From Mixta calida (GTDB taxonomy: Bacteria; Pseudomonadota; Gammaproteobacteria; Enterobacterales; Enterobacteriaceae): 64,000 bases of DNA. The notes beneath the pieces were generated by a model. That model was not told where the DNA came from, made no database searches, and saw nothing but the letters and a program-made list of their open reading frames with translations. Where the stretch lies: the NCBI RefSeq assembly GCF_002953215.1, contig NZ_CP026378.1:1160540-1224539 (forward strand), written 5' to 3'. A program made the position numbers and the translations under genes. Shown piece after piece: positions 15,957 through 26,461 of this stretch; the stretch's first letter is position 1, and each line of letters starts with the position of its first letter.

Positions 15957-16148
15957 ATGCCGAGCAGACCACCCTATCCACGTGAAGCGCGCATTGTTCA
16001 GGTTGATAAAGGGGCAGCAGGAGAGAGCGTAACGCGTTACGAACTGCGCGCCGATCATCCGAAACCCAACTCGCTGATTAGCGAACATGAAAGCGAACAG
16101 GAAGCGCTGGATGCAAAAGAGCGCTACGAAAGCCGCGACAAAGATTAA
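15957..16148 (+). CDS. yaiA: Small conserved protein YaiA
   Basis: A 63-aa hydrophilic protein, nearly collinear with E. coli YaiA: it begins [11 protein letters not shown], contains [17 protein letters not shown] and ends with [11 protein letters not shown]. Function is not known. In E. coli it is co-transcribed with aroL and aroM under TyrR/TrpR control. Here 180 bases separate it from aroL and it has its own good ribosome site (AGAGGGAA). Confidence 0.93.
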   Translation: MPSRPPYPREARIVQVDKGAAGESVTRYELRADHPKPNSLISEHESEQEALDAKERYESRDKD

Positions 16149-17148
16149 CCTGGCGGGCATGGACGCCTGTTAATAGGCGGCAGTAGAGAAAATCACTTTG
16201 AACATGGCGCTTTAACGGAAAAAAAAGTGTATCCTTCCGTGTATGTCGCCGTTACGTTATTGTTCCCTGTCATTGATATTATTTAACCTGTTTTTGCATC
16301 CGCAAAAATAAGCGATACCTGTTGCATATTATAGAGATATCTCTGAAAACCGCATTTCAGCCTTGACCTAGCTGGCCATGCAATTTATTTTCCTGCCCAC
16401 AATGTGAATTCTTGCTGGCGTCATCGCCTTCTTTTCATCAAATAATTAGCGATGCGGCAGGCGGAGCCGTTAATGGCGCGCCGTTTAAACGCTCAGGAAG
16501 TGTGGCCAATTTACTGCTTAAAGGTTATCGTCAGAAATACACCTGTTAGCTATATATAATCGTCGCTTTCGATGATGGCCTTTAGCTTAAGGCTGTGCCA
16601 GGATGATATTGTCCCGGTAAAGAAGATAATCGCTGGATAATAGCCTGATGGCTCATTATCCGCCGGACAAATTCGCCGCGGCGCCTTTGATAGCGCGCAA
16701 TGGTTGGGGAAGAGCGCCCAGCCTTACAGCCGTGCGGTGATGATTATCAGACGATGGCGTCTATTATCGGGGGCGAAAAATGTAACGTTAATTTATGCTA
16801 ACGGGAGAACGAAGCCGCAACGAAAGTTTATTTATTCACTTTTGCTTATCTGACGATTACTTTATCAGAAAATACCAGGGTAATAAGGGAAATATTCAGC
16901 GAAATAATGCATTTTGTACCGCAGCACAGAAGATAAAACCCCTGTAAAAAACAGGGTATTTCGTTGAATAAAAAATGATGACGTTTTATAAACGCATTAA
17001 CAAACAGGAAAACGGCAGCGGTTCAGGGAATAACCTGGCCATATACCTTTTCCGCCGGACACATCGAAGACGCGTCGCAAAGCACAATTCTTGCGGTGCC
17101 TGCGGTGAACCGCTAAGTCCGGCTATTTACATGGTCGAAGAATAAATA
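16149..17148. other. 1-kb gap without a recognisable gene between yaiA and aroM
   Basis: No frame longer than about 60 codons with a plausible ribosome site is present, and the base composition is more AT-rich than the flanks. On the plus strand there are short protein-like tracts in different frames that end at stops, for example DYQTMASIIGGEKCNVNLC near 16738-16796 and WPYTFSAGHIEDAS near 17035-17085. They could be pieces of a decayed gene, but I cannot name it. A weak hairpin CCCCTGT/ACAGGG lies near 16939-16957. In E. coli yaiA and aroM are adjacent. Confidence 0.5.
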
Positions 17149-17823
17149 ATGAAACAGACACTCGTAATCGTGACCATTGCACACTCTCCGCGCAGCGATA
17201 TAACCCCGCTGCTGCTTGAACACCTGCCTGAAGAGCAAATATTGCGCGTCAGCCTGCTTGAAGGGCTTTCGGCGGAAGAGATCGAAGAAAAATACGCGCC
17301 TGAGGAACATGAACGCACGCTGGTGACGCATCTGCCGGATGGTTCGCCGTTCACGCTCTCCGCAGATAAAGTGGAAGAAGGATTGCAGCAGCTGATCTGG
17401 CGGCTGGAGGCGCAGGGCACCGAAACCATTCTGCTTCTGGGATATGCCGCTGATCGGCTGCAAACGCACAGCGCCGTCCTGCTGGAGCCGGATCGTATTG
17501 TACCGCCGCTGGTTAAGGCTATTGTCGACGGACATCAGGTAGGCATCATGATTTCTGCGGAAGATCCGCTGCGACAGCAGGCGATTAAGTGGCGTAATCT
17601 GAGTCATCCCGCGCGCTTCGCCGTCGCCAGCCCTTATCACAACGATAATGAGACGCTGATCGATGCGGCGCTGCAGTTGCAGGAGCAGGGCGCGGATGTG
17701 GTGGTATTGGACAGCCCCGGCTATCACCAACGCCATCGTGATTGCCTTCAGCAGCTGCTGGGCATACCGGTGCTGCTCTCTCATGTGCTGCTGGCAAAAA
17801 TGGCGGCGGAGCTGCTGGTATAA
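17149..17823 (+). CDS. aroM: AroM family protein
   Basis: A 224-aa protein matching E. coli AroM over its length: ILRVSLLEGLSAEEIEEKYAP-like N-terminal region, ILLLGYAA, LLEPDRIVPPLVKAIVDGHQ, and the closing HQRHRDCLQQLLGIPVLLSH and LLAKMAAELLV. It belongs to the Asp/Glu/hydantoin racemase-like superfamily. Its reaction is unknown, though its E. coli gene is co-regulated with aroL by TyrR. Here it is separated from yaiA by 1 kb and probably has its own promoter. Confidence 0.9.
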   Translation: MKQTLVIVTIAHSPRSDITPLLLEHLPEEQILRVSLLEGLSAEEIEEKYAPEEHERTLVTHLPDGSPFTLSADKVEEGLQQLIWRLEAQGTETILLLGYAADRLQTHSAVLLEPDRIVPPLVKAIVDGHQVGIMISAEDPLRQQAIKWRNLSHPARFAVASPYHNDNETLIDAALQLQEQGADVVVLDSPGYHQRHRDCLQQLLGIPVLLSHVLLAKMAAELLV

Positions 17824-17900
17824 GCAACAATTGAGATGACAAAGCGCGCGTTTAGCCTCTACACTGCCGATTCATCCATTTTTGGTTTCGGGGAAGTTGC

Positions 17901-18185
17901 ATGCTGAATGTAAGCGAGTACTTTGAAGGGAAAGTGAAGTCGATTGGTTTTACCAGCGCCAGCACCGGGCGCGCCAGCGTGGGCGTAATGGTGGAAGGAG
18001 AGTATGCCTTCAGCACCGGACAGCCTGAAGAGATGACGGTCGTCAGCGGCGCCCTGAATGTGCTGCTGCCCGGCGAAACCGAATGGAAAACCTATGAAGC
18101 GGGCGGCGTGTTTCACGTGCCCGGCCACTGTGAGTTCCATTTGCAGGTCGCGGAGCCGACCTCTTACCTCTGCCGCTATCTTTAA
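17901..18185 (+). CDS. ppnP: Pyrimidine/purine nucleoside phosphorylase PpnP
   Basis: A 94-aa single-domain cupin nearly identical to E. coli PpnP (YaiE): [17 protein letters not shown], then [37 protein letters not shown] and the terminal YLCRYL. The enzyme phosphorolyses a broad range of nucleosides to base and ribose-1-phosphate. It is a monocistronic gene convergent with rdgC. Confidence 0.95.
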   Translation: MLNVSEYFEGKVKSIGFTSASTGRASVGVMVEGEYAFSTGQPEEMTVVSGALNVLLPGETEWKTYEAGGVFHVPGHCEFHLQVAEPTSYLCRYL

Positions 18186-18194
18186 GCGGCCGTA

Positions 18195-18222
18195 GTAAGT
18201 GCGCCGCCAGCGGCGCACTTAC
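18195..18222. terminator. Bidirectional hairpin between ppnP and rdgC
   Basis: A near-perfect palindrome GTAAGTGCGCCGC/GCGGCGCACTTAC centred between two convergent genes, 10 bases after ppnP and 5 bases before the rdgC stop. No T-tract on either side. Confidence 0.55.
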
Positions 18223-18226
18223 CGGC

Positions 18227-19138
18227 TTAGCGCTGCGCTTCGCCGCCTAACGCTTCCGTCAGATTGCTCACCAGCGCCGCCAGCTCGCTGGTCATCAGAA
18301 TAAAGTCCGCGTCGAAACGCTGAGCGAAATCTTCACGATCGATATCGTCATTTTGCTCACGCAGCGTGTCGGCAAACTTCAGGCGCTTCAGCGAGCCGTC
18401 GTCCGCCAGCACCAGCTGAATGCGTTCCTGCCAGTCCAGCGCCAGTTTCGTCACCAGCTTACCCGCTTCGATATGGTTGGCGATCTCATCGCAGACCAGA
18501 TCCTGTTTTTTGCAGCGGATAACGCCGCCATCTTCCAGAATCGCTTTCAGCTCCGCTTCATCCATCAGCGCAAAGCCCGCCGGCAGATCGCCGGAGCGCA
18601 CCCATTCGGTCAGCGTCAGCTCGATCGGGTTTTCCATCGTCAGCGGCACTACCGGCAGTGAACCGATGCTCTTACGCAGCAGCGCCAGAGTGTCCTCCGC
18701 CTTTTTCGCGCTGGCGCAGTCCACCATAATCAGGTTATTAACGCTGTCGATCCACAAAAAGGTCTGGCTAAAACGGCTGAAGGCGCGCGGTAGCAGGCTG
18801 TGCAACACCTCATCTTTCAGCGCGTCCTTTTCGGTCTTTTTCAGCTTGCGCTGCTGTTCCGCTTCCAGCTTCTCGATCTTCGCTTCCAGCGACTGTTTGA
18901 TCACCGGCGACGGCAGGATCTTCTCTTCTTTGCGGGCGCAGATCAGGATCTGTCCGTTATTGACATGGGTCAGGGCCTCACTGCGCGAACCCATCGGCGA
19001 AACCCAGCCGGTTTTCGCCATATCCTGACTGCCACACGGGGAAAAGGAAAACGCAGCGAGTTGTTTTTCCAGGTCGTCTGCGGACAACGGGATGTCACGA
19101 TTCAGACGATAAATCATCAAATTTTTAAACCACAACAT
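18227..19138 (-). CDS. rdgC: Recombination-associated protein RdgC
   Basis: A 303-aa protein, the exact length of E. coli RdgC, started at the ATG ending at 19138 ([15 protein letters not shown]). It contains [15 protein letters not shown] and [14 protein letters not shown], both conserved. RdgC forms a ring-shaped dimer that coats double-stranded DNA and restrains RecA loading. The longer upstream frame (to 19222) lacks a ribosome site. It is divergent from mak. Confidence 0.96.
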   Translation of the reverse strand: MLWFKNLMIYRLNRDIPLSADDLEKQLAAFSFSPCGSQDMAKTGWVSPMGSRSEALTHVNNGQILICARKEEKILPSPVIKQSLEAKIEKLEAEQQRKLKKTEKDALKDEVLHSLLPRAFSRFSQTFLWIDSVNNLIMVDCASAKKAEDTLALLRKSIGSLPVVPLTMENPIELTLTEWVRSGDLPAGFALMDEAELKAILEDGGVIRCKKQDLVCDEIANHIEAGKLVTKLALDWQERIQLVLADDGSLKRLKFADTLREQNDDIDREDFAQRFDADFILMTSELAALVSNLTEALGGEAQR

Positions 19139-19284
19139 AGGGTTTTCCTTTGCCGGTTGTGCATTAACGCACAGCTCATAAACGGTGCTGCGCATGATAG
19201 CGAAACATCGTCGGCGGGTCATTGCCTTTCCTGCCGTCGCCTTCTAATGTGAACAGCATCGGGATAATGAATGAGGAGAAAGCT

Positions 19285-20202
19285 GTGCGCATTGGCATTG
19301 ACTTAGGCGGGACAAAAACGGAAGTGATTGCGCTCTCTGACGCAGGCGAGACGCAGTTTCGCCATCGCGTGCCCACGCCGCGCGACGATTACCCGCAGAC
19401 GTTGCAGGCGATCGTCGATCTGGTTCGGCTGGCGGAGGAGAAAACCGGCGAACGGGGCAGCGTCGGCTTAGGCATTCCCGGCACGCTTTCGCCCTATACC
19501 CAGCGGGTGAAAAACGCCAATTCCACCTGGCTTAACGGTCAGCCGCTGGATCGCGATCTGGCGCGCCTGCTGGAGCGCGAGGTGCGCATCGCCAACGACG
19601 CCAACTGCCTGGCGGTGTCGGAAGCGGTGGACGGCGCGGCGGCAGGCAAGGCGCTGGTGTTCGCGGTGATTATCGGCACCGGCTCCGGCGCGGGCATCGC
19701 CATTAACGGCGTCTCGCGTATCGGCGGCAACGGCAACGCTGGCGAATGGGGCCACAATCCGCTGCCGTGGATGGACGCCGACGAGCTGCGTTACCGCGAA
19801 GAAGTGCCCTGCTATTGCGGGCAGCAGGGCTGCATCGAAACCTTCGTCTCCGGCACCGGCTTCACGACCGACTATCATCGACTGAGCGGCAAACGGCTGA
19901 GCGGCGCGGAGATTGTGGCGCTGCTGGCGCAGCAGGATCCGCTGGCGGAACTCGCCATGAGCCGCTACGAGCTGCGGCTGGCGAAATCGCTGGCGCAGGT
20001 GGTGAACCTGCTCGACCCGGATATTATCGTGCTGGGCGGCGGCATGAGCAACGTCGATCGCCTCTACCAGACGCTGCCGCAGCTGATCAAACCCTGGGTG
20101 TTTGGGCGCGAGTGCGAAACGCCGATCGTGAAAGCGCAGCATGGCGACTCCAGCGGCGTGCGCGGCACCGCCTGGCTCTGGCCGCTGAACAGCAGCGTTT
20201 AA
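19285..20202 (+). CDS. mak: Fructokinase Mak (ROK family)
   Basis: A 305-aa sugar kinase. The phosphate-binding motif [12 protein letters not shown] is at the very N-terminus, [13 protein letters not shown] at about 130-142, and the ROK zinc site [12 protein letters not shown] at about 174-185. It phosphorylates fructose (and mannose) released inside the cell. I start at the GTG at 19285 because AGGAGAA lies seven bases upstream and E. coli Mak begins at the same residue ([11 protein letters not shown]). ATGs at 19267 and 19271 are less well placed. Its last codons overlap the convergent lipoprotein gene by four bases. Confidence 0.95.
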   Translation: MRIGIDLGGTKTEVIALSDAGETQFRHRVPTPRDDYPQTLQAIVDLVRLAEEKTGERGSVGLGIPGTLSPYTQRVKNANSTWLNGQPLDRDLARLLEREVRIANDANCLAVSEAVDGAAAGKALVFAVIIGTGSGAGIAINGVSRIGGNGNAGEWGHNPLPWMDADELRYREEVPCYCGQQGCIETFVSGTGFTTDYHRLSGKRLSGAEIVALLAQQDPLAELAMSRYELRLAKSLAQVVNLLDPDIIVLGGGMSNVDRLYQTLPQLIKPWVFGRECETPIVKAQHGDSSGVRGTAWLWPLNSSV

Positions 20203-20582
20203 CCTGCGGCGTCGGGGCTAAAGGTGATGATCGCCTGCTGCGACGCGCCCGGCGGCGGCGGCGGCAACTGCGGCGTGCTGCCTACCGTCTGCCAGGCCTG
20301 CAGGCAGAGCGGCTCGTCGCCCTCGGTGCGTAGCACCTGATAGCCGCGTCGCGCATCGTAATTCAGCGTCACGTCGCAGCGCTGGCCACGATAGCGTTCG
20401 CCGTGAGAAAAGTTGCGCGTGATGCGCCATTGCAACTCTTTTACCCAGGCGCATTCCTTTTTAGCCGACGCGCAGCCAGCGAAAAAGTTGGGCGCGGCGG
20501 GGTTTGGCGCTGGCGGCTGGGCGCTATGGCAGGCGCTCAGCAGCAGCGCGAACAGCGGAGCGAAGCGTAAAGCGGACATCAT
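20199..20582 (-). CDS. Lipoprotein with a TolA C-terminal-like domain
   Basis: A 127-aa lipoprotein. The signal peptide ends in the lipobox LLSAC, then comes a short proline/alanine linker and a domain of about 90 residues. This domain carries [30 protein letters not shown] and [13 protein letters not shown] followed by IPP-like LPPPPPG. The pattern of YxGxxC, a GD-x-LC pair forming a disulfide, and a proline-rich end matches TolA domain III, which binds TolB, phage g3p and colicins. There is no TolA coiled coil. Role unknown; an envelope-integrity or Tol-Pal accessory function is inference. Confidence 0.7.
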   Translation of the reverse strand: MMSALRFAPLFALLLSACHSAQPPAPNPAAPNFFAGCASAKKECAWVKELQWRITRNFSHGERYRGQRCDVTLNYDARRGYQVLRTEGDEPLCLQAWQTVGSTPQLPPPPPGASQQAIITFSPDAAG

Positions 20583-20649
20583 CTTTCCTTCCGGTCTGAG
20601 GAGTTTCGTCGCGCACGGTAACATGCGCGGCGCGACGAAAACAGGCGCA

Positions 20650-23600
20650 TCAGACTGAAAATAACCGGTCCAGTCGGCTGTAGCCCAGACCATTCACCTT
20701 CCTGACTTTAATCTGTACCGGGATACGCTCTTTCATCGCGTCGACATGGCTGATTACGCCGATAGTTTTGCCGCTGGCGTTCAGCGCGTCCAGGGCGTCC
20801 AGCGCGGTATCGAGCGTGTCCGCATCGAGCGTGCCGAAGCCCTCATCCAGGAACAGCGATTCGATACGGGTTTTATGGCTCACCAGATCTGAAAGCGCCA
20901 GCGCCAGCGCCAGGCTTACCAGAAAACTTTCGCCGCCCGACAGGGTGCGGGTATCGCGCTTCGCGTCAGCCTGCCAGGTATCCATGACCTGCAACTCCAG
21001 CGTATCGGCGGATTTGCGTTGCAGCAGATAGCGTCCGTGCAGGCGATTCAGTTGCTGGTTCGCCAGCCAGACCAGGTGATCGAGCGTCAGCCCCTGGGCG
21101 AAGCGGCGGAACTTATCGCCGCTGCTGGAGCCGATCAGCTGATTCAGGTAGCCCCAGTCTTCGGTCTGCTGCGCGTTATCCTCAATGCGCTGCAACAGCG
21201 CCTGCTGCTGCTGGCGCTGCGCGTCGTCGCTCTCCAGCTGCTGGCGCAGCTGCCCCTGCTGACGAACAAGGTCACGCAGTCGTTGCTGCTGCGCTTCCAG
21301 TCGTGCCTCCAGCTCCGGCAGCGCGGCGCTAAGATCGGCCGGACGGTCGGCAAGATGCTGCGTCAGTCGCGCCTGCGCCTGCTGCGCCACCGCGTTCGCC
21401 TGCTGCCGCCGCGCCTCCAGCGCCTGACAGCGGGTGCGTAGCTGCATCGCCTGCTGTTCATCCAGCAGGGCGGCGCGAAAAGCTTCTTCATCGCTGAAAT
21501 CGCTCTGCGTCAACGCGTCGATAAACTGCGCACTGCACGTTTCATAGCGTTTCTGCGCCGCCTCCTGCTGTTGTGCCAGAGAATTATGCTGTCCGGTCAG
21601 GTTATTTAACCGATCCTGTCCCTGCTGCCAGCGCTGCTGCCGTTCGCGGAGAAGGGCGTCGGCCTGGGCCAGCCGCTGCTGCCACTGTTGACGCACCTCC
21701 GACACCGCGCTGTCGCCCAGCAGCTGATGACGCTGTTGACGCAGCTCGCTCAGCTGTCGCCGCTGCGACTGCGCCAGCTGTTCCGCCCGTTCCCGCTGTT
21801 GCGCCAGCTGCGTCAGTTCGTCATCGATGCCGCGCAGCGCGGTGTCGCAGGCGGCAAGGCGCGCGGCGATATCGGCCAATAGCTGTTCGCTTTTCTGCCA
21901 GCGCCGCCACGCCTCCTGACGATCCTCAAGCCAGGCCTGCTGCGCCTGCGGCTCCGGCAGCGTCAGCTGATGCTGCGTCAGCTCCTGCGTCAGAGCTTCG
22001 TCCAGCAGCGCCAGCTGTTCGCTTAACTGCCGCTGCTGCTGTTCCGCCTCCTGCCGTTGCTGACGCAGATAGCCCAGCTGTTGTTCCGCCAGCTGGCGCG
22101 CCTGATGCTGCTGTTGCCAGCGCTGCTGACAGGCCGCCAGCGCCTCTTTCGCCTGCTGATAAAGGCGCGCGGCGCCTTCGCGCTGTTGCAGCTGCGCCTG
22201 AAGCTCGCTCTCCTGCCGTTCCTGCTGTTCGATCCAGGCGCTGAGTCCCGCTTCGTCTTCCGGCGCCAGCGTCAGTTCGGCGGCGGCCAGCAGCGTATGC
22301 CACTCATCCTGCTGGCGCGTCAGTTCGGCGCTCAGCGTCTGCTGTTGCTGCATCAGCCGCTGCTGCTGGCTTTGCAACGCCTTCAGCTGCTCGCCGCAGG
22401 TGACGCCTTCGATGCGCAGCTGCTCTTCCTGCTGGCGCACGTTCTCCAGCCGCTGCTGATTCTCGTTCAGCGTCAGGGTTTGATAGTGCGCCACCGCCGG
22501 ATGCTCGGTGGCGCCGCAGAGCGGACAGGGCTCGCCGGCGATCAGGCGGGCGCGCTCCTGCTCCAGACTGACGATGCGCTGCTCCAGCTCCAGGCGCTTT
22601 TGCAGGTCGATCCGGTGCTGGTGCTTCTCTTTCCACGCCTGGCGACGCTGTTCCAGCTGCTGCGTTTGCTGCACGATTAGTTCATCCAGCGCCAGCAGCT
22701 CCTGCTGCTGTTGCGTATGACGCTGGCTGAGAGGGCGCAGGGTGGAAAAGCAGATCGCCAGCTTTTGCCGTAGCGGTCGCTGCCGCTGCTGTTGCTCCAG
22801 CTGACGGCGCAGCGCGCTTTCCGGCTGCTGCTCTTCTAACGCAGTAAGCGCTTGCTCAGCCTGTGCCGCGTGCTGACGCGCGCGTTCAAGCTCGCTTTCC
22901 AGCGGCGTCGACGCTGAAGCGAGTCGATCGGACAGCTGCTGCTGTTCATTCAGCTGCTGCTGATGCTGGCGCTGTTTTTCCTGCATCGCCGTCAGGTTCT
23001 GTCGCAGCTGTTGCTGCTGCTGAAAACGCTCGCGCCAGCCGCCCAGCCGCTCGCCCCAGTCCGCCACTCCGGCATGGTCGCGGCGCCACTGTTGCTCTTG
23101 CTGCTGCTGCGAAAGCAGCGTCTGCCGTTCGTCGCTGAGCTGGCGTCGGCGCTGCTCGCGCTGCTGCTGCGTGCGCTGGCTTTCCTCCAGATTCTGTTGT
23201 TGCAGCGTCAGCTGCTGCGTCAGGGTAGCGATCTGATGGTCGAGCGGGATCACCTGGTCGTTGATCAGCGTTTCCTGCTGACGCCACTGGTCGTTGAGCC
23301 GTTTATTCTCCTGTTCGGCCAGCAACTGCGCCTGTTGCATTGTAAGTAACTGCTCGCTTTCGAGTTTGAGCGCGGCAGTCAGCTGCTGCGTTTGCTGCGC
23401 CAGCTGTTGCAGATCCTGCTGTAGCTGGCTGCGCTGTTGCCAGAGCGGACGCAGCTTTTCCGCCGGTTCCGCCCGCGCCAGCTGCTGACGCGCCGGTTCC
23501 GCCTGTTGCCAGTCGCTTTCCGCCTGACGCTGAGCGTCGGCGGCCTGCTCCGTTTCCTGAGTCAGACGCTGCTGCTGGCTGAGCCACTGGTGTTGCTGCT

Positions 23601-24327
23601 GAGTAAGCGCTAACTGTTTTTGCAGCTCTTGTTCCTGCTGCGTCAGTGCGCCTAATGCCTGCTCAAGTTCCTGACGCGCCGCCGGCTCCAGCAGCGCCAT
23701 GCCCGCCGCCCGCGCGCGCAACTGGTCCAGCTCGATGCGCGCCTGCTTGTGCTGTTCATAGATGCGCGCGGAAAGCTGGCCGTAGATCTCGGTGCCGGTC
23801 AGCTCCTCCAGCAGTTCGGCGCGGTCGTTGGCGTCGGCGTTGAGAAACGCGGCGAACTGCCCCTGCGACAGCATCATCGATTTGGTGAAGCGGGCAAAGT
23901 CGAGTCCGGTTAGCTGGGCGATCATCTCCAGCTTATCTTTAACCTTGTCGGCGACGATAACATTGTCCGCGCAGCGAGCCAGCTCGACGCGCGGCGCCTG
24001 CAGGTTGCCGTCCACCGCGCCGCGCGCCCGGTTCTGACTCCAGAAGGCGCGCCAGGCTTCGCCTTTGACCTCAAATTCCACCTCGGCCAGACATTCAGCG
24101 GTATCGCGGCTGATCAGCTCGTTCTGCGTTTGCGAGATTTTGCCCAGCCGCGAGGTTTCGTGATAGAGCGCCAGGCAGATGGCGTCGAGCAGGGTGGTTT
24201 TACCGGCGCCGGTGGGGCCGGTAATGGCGAACAGGCCGCTGCTGGCGAACGGTTCGCGGGTGAAGTCGATTTTCCACTCGCCCTTCAGCGAGTTGATATT
24301 TTTAAAGCGCAGCGAAAGGATTTTCAT
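20650..24327 (-). CDS. sbcC: SbcCD nuclease ATPase subunit SbcC (Rad50 type), extra-long coiled coil
   Basis: A 1225-aa SMC-like ATPase. The N-terminal lobe has Walker A GPTGAGKT at 37-44. Two long coiled coils flank the zinc hook CPLC at about residue 600. The C-terminal lobe has the signature [20 protein letters not shown], Walker [13 protein letters not shown] and the D/H-loop GVISHVDAM. With SbcD it opens hairpins and trims double-strand-break ends, blocking inverted-repeat replication. It is about 175 residues longer than E. coli SbcC (1048), mainly from glutamine-rich coiled coil. Its start overlaps the sbcD stop by four bases (ATGA). Confidence 0.96.
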   Translation of the reverse strand: MKILSLRFKNINSLKGEWKIDFTREPFASSGLFAITGPTGAGKTTLLDAICLALYHETSRLGKISQTQNELISRDTAECLAEVEFEVKGEAWRAFWSQNRARGAVDGNLQAPRVELARCADNVIVADKVKDKLEMIAQLTGLDFARFTKSMMLSQGQFAAFLNADANDRAELLEELTGTEIYGQLSARIYEQHKQARIELDQLRARAAGMALLEPAARQELEQALGALTQQEQELQKQLALTQQQHQWLSQQQRLTQETEQAADAQRQAESDWQQAEPARQQLARAEPAEKLRPLWQQRSQLQQDLQQLAQQTQQLTAALKLESEQLLTMQQAQLLAEQENKRLNDQWRQQETLINDQVIPLDHQIATLTQQLTLQQQNLEESQRTQQQREQRRRQLSDERQTLLSQQQQEQQWRRDHAGVADWGERLGGWRERFQQQQQLRQNLTAMQEKQRQHQQQLNEQQQLSDRLASASTPLESELERARQHAAQAEQALTALEEQQPESALRRQLEQQQRQRPLRQKLAICFSTLRPLSQRHTQQQQELLALDELIVQQTQQLEQRRQAWKEKHQHRIDLQKRLELEQRIVSLEQERARLIAGEPCPLCGATEHPAVAHYQTLTLNENQQRLENVRQQEEQLRIEGVTCGEQLKALQSQQQRLMQQQQTLSAELTRQQDEWHTLLAAAELTLAPEDEAGLSAWIEQQERQESELQAQLQQREGAARLYQQAKEALAACQQRWQQQHQARQLAEQQLGYLRQQRQEAEQQQRQLSEQLALLDEALTQELTQHQLTLPEPQAQQAWLEDRQEAWRRWQKSEQLLADIAARLAACDTALRGIDDELTQLAQQRERAEQLAQSQRRQLSELRQQRHQLLGDSAVSEVRQQWQQRLAQADALLRERQQRWQQGQDRLNNLTGQHNSLAQQQEAAQKRYETCSAQFIDALTQSDFSDEEAFRAALLDEQQAMQLRTRCQALEARRQQANAVAQQAQARLTQHLADRPADLSAALPELEARLEAQQQRLRDLVRQQGQLRQQLESDDAQRQQQQALLQRIEDNAQQTEDWGYLNQLIGSSSGDKFRRFAQGLTLDHLVWLANQQLNRLHGRYLLQRKSADTLELQVMDTWQADAKRDTRTLSGGESFLVSLALALALSDLVSHKTRIESLFLDEGFGTLDADTLDTALDALDALNASGKTIGVISHVDAMKERIPVQIKVRKVNGLGYSRLDRLFSV

Positions 24328-25553
24328 GGCTGGCTCTCCTCGCCATGATGCAGCGCCTCCAGCGTGCCGCTGAATAGCTGACGCACGCGCTGTAGCCGCG
24401 CCTCGTCGGTCTCTTCCTCCTGTTCCAGCCGCCGCTCGAACACCTCTTCAACCTTGAGCTCGCTCAGCGTCTCGTTTTGCAGGCGCGCCAGCGCGCGTTC
24501 GCGCAGTTCGCGACTGCGGCGCATCAGCAGCACCTCGACCGGCAGTCCTTCCGTCAGCGCCTGAATATGCTGCTGCATATTGTGCAGGTACTCTTGGGTG
24601 GTGATTTCGATATCGAGCCAGACCGGCTGTTCCGGGCTGGCGTCGGCAAACGGCTTCAGCTGCGCCTCGATTTCCGCCAGCGTGCCTTTGATCGTTTGCA
24701 TCGGCTGGAAGCAGGGCACCGGCAGCGGCGTGACGCGCGCCAGTTTGCCGTCGGCAAAACTTACCAGAAAGACGCTTTTCTCGCTGCCCAGCTCGTCGAA
24801 GCTGAGCGGCAGCGGCGACCCGCTGTAGCGAATATGCTCGCTGTTGGCGATGCGCTGCGCACGATGGATATGACCCAGCGCGATATAGTCGGCGGGCGGA
24901 AACGCCTGCGCAGGAAAGGCGTCGAGCGTGCCGATATAGATATCGCGCACCGCTTCGCTCTTACTGACGCCGACGGTGGTGAGATGACCGGTGGCGATCA
25001 CCGGCAGCGGCGTCGTCGCCTGTTCGCTCAGCCTGCGCGCATGCTGATAGCTGCGCTGATAGTGTTGCGTGATGGCGCTGAGCAGCGTCAGCTGCTTCTG
25101 CTCGCCGGACTGGCCCGCCTGGCTGCGCATAATATCGCGCGGGCGCAGGTAGGGGATGGCGCAGAGGATAGCGCCCGGCTCGCCCTGGCGCGTTTTCAGG
25201 GTAAGCACTTGCTCTTCGGGATTGCCGCTGGCGGCGGCGATCACCTGCGCATTCAGACAGGCGAGCAGCTCGCGCGATTCGTTAAGGGTGGCGACGGAGT
25301 CATGGTTGCCGCCCAGCACAATCAGCTGGCAGCCGGTGCGTTGCAAATCCACCACGAAACGGTTGTAGAGTTCGCGCGCGTAGCTGGGAGGCGAGCCGGT
25401 ATCGAAAATATCGCCCGCCACGATCACCGCATCCACCTGATGCTCCTCCACGCGGTCGATCAGCCAGTTAAAAAAGGCCTGATGCTCGGCGGCCCGACTG
25501 CGGGTATAGAAAAACTGGCCGAGATGCCAGTCTGAAGTATGGATAATGCGCAT
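24324..25553 (-). CDS. sbcD: SbcCD exonuclease nuclease subunit SbcD (Mre11 type)
   Basis: A 409-aa calcineurin-like phosphoesterase with the metal-binding motifs in order: DWHLGQ (about 7-12), GDIFDTG (47-53), GGNHDS (80-85), ATGHL (about 185) and ALGHIHRAQ (about 220). It is the manganese-dependent nuclease that pairs with SbcC. The C-terminal part with [12 protein letters not shown] contacts SbcC. It is the first gene of the sbcDC operon, divergent from phoB across 200 bases. Confidence 0.97.
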   Translation of the reverse strand: MRIIHTSDWHLGQFFYTRSRAAEHQAFFNWLIDRVEEHQVDAVIVAGDIFDTGSPPSYARELYNRFVVDLQRTGCQLIVLGGNHDSVATLNESRELLACLNAQVIAAASGNPEEQVLTLKTRQGEPGAILCAIPYLRPRDIMRSQAGQSGEQKQLTLLSAITQHYQRSYQHARRLSEQATTPLPVIATGHLTTVGVSKSEAVRDIYIGTLDAFPAQAFPPADYIALGHIHRAQRIANSEHIRYSGSPLPLSFDELGSEKSVFLVSFADGKLARVTPLPVPCFQPMQTIKGTLAEIEAQLKPFADASPEQPVWLDIEITTQEYLHNMQQHIQALTEGLPVEVLLMRRSRELRERALARLQNETLSELKVEEVFERRLEQEEETDEARLQRVRQLFSGTLEALHHGEESQP

Positions 25554-25687
25554 AGAACTCCCAGCTAAAAGCAGAACGCCGGAGGCGATTATAACCAGAG
25601 CGCTGGCGCAGACCAGGTAAAATCCGCTGCGAGCACGTCACAAAAGCGTTACTTAAGCGTCGCGCAGCCCGTGCATTTTTCATAAAT

Positions 25688-25705
25688 CTGTCATAAAACT
25701 GACGC
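25688..25705 (+). promoter_or_regulatory. Pho box upstream of phoB
   Basis: CTGTCATAAAACTGACGC matches the PhoB-binding consensus (CTGTCATA-A/T-A-A/T-CTGTCA) with two direct CTGWC repeats 11 bases apart. It lies 53-70 bases before the phoB ATG and overlaps the -35 region, consistent with autoactivation. Confidence 0.85.
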
Positions 25706-25757
25706 ATAATGACGCCGCAAATTCCCGTGACAGAACGTCACATTCGCAGGAGCAATA

Positions 25758-26447
25758 ATGGCTAAGCGCATTCTGGTTGTCGAAGATGAAGCCCCCATCA
25801 GGGAAATGTTGTGTTTCGTGTTGGAGCAGAACGATTATCAGCCGATAGAGGCGGATGATTACGACAGCGCTGTTAACCTGCTTATCGAACCCTGGCCCGA
25901 TCTGATCCTGCTGGACTGGATGCTGCCCGGCGGCAGCGGCATTCAGTTTATTAAACATCTCAAGCGCGAAGCGATGACGCGCGACATTCCGGTGATGATG
26001 CTGACGGCGCGCGGCGAAGAAGAAGATCGCGTGCGTGGTCTGGAAGTGGGCGCTGACGACTACATTACCAAACCCTTCTCGCCGAAAGAGCTGGTGGCGC
26101 GCATCAAAGCGGTAATGCGCCGCATTTCGCCGATGGCGGTGGAAGAGGTGATTGAAATTCAGGGATTGAGCCTCGACCCTTCCTCGCACCGCGTCATGTC
26201 GGACACCACGCCGCTGGAAATGGGCCCGACCGAATATAAGCTGCTGCACTTTTTTATGACGCACCCGGAGCGCGTCTACAGCCGCGAACAGCTGTTGAAC
26301 AACGTCTGGGGCACCAACGTCTACGTAGAAGATCGCACGGTGGACGTGCATATACGCCGCCTGCGCAAAGCACTGGAGCTGACCGGACACGATCGGATGG
26401 TGCAAACCGTACGTGGAACGGGGTATCGTTTCTCCGCGCGTTACTGA
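25758..26447 (+). CDS. phoB: Phosphate response regulator PhoB
   Basis: A 229-aa OmpR-family regulator, same length as in E. coli. The receiver domain has acidic ED at 9-10, phospho-acceptor D53 in [12 protein letters not shown]82/A83 in MLTARG and K104 in TKPFSP. The C-terminal winged-helix DNA-binding domain has [13 protein letters not shown] and RGTGYRFS. It activates phosphate-scavenging genes when phosphate is low. The Pho box at 25688 makes the operon self-activating. Confidence 0.98.
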   Translation: MAKRILVVEDEAPIREMLCFVLEQNDYQPIEADDYDSAVNLLIEPWPDLILLDWMLPGGSGIQFIKHLKREAMTRDIPVMMLTARGEEEDRVRGLEVGADDYITKPFSPKELVARIKAVMRRISPMAVEEVIEIQGLSLDPSSHRVMSDTTPLEMGPTEYKLLHFFMTHPERVYSREQLLNNVWGTNVYVEDRTVDVHIRRLRKALELTGHDRMVQTVRGTGYRFSARY

Positions 26448-26461
26448 TCGGAGTTTGCCTC

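Noticed and set aside
16975-17145. A 56-codon frame (MMTFYKRINKQENG...) directly before aroM
   Set aside because: No ribosome site, composition not protein-like, and it overlaps another equally open frame; listed only within the 1-kb gap.
20768-25535. Many long open frames on the plus strand across sbcC and sbcD, and similar antisense frames elsewhere (e.g. 2885-3586, 6568-7251, 30737-31972)
   Set aside because: They are mirror frames of strongly conserved genes with Q/L-rich codon bias and have no ribosome sites or family resemblance.
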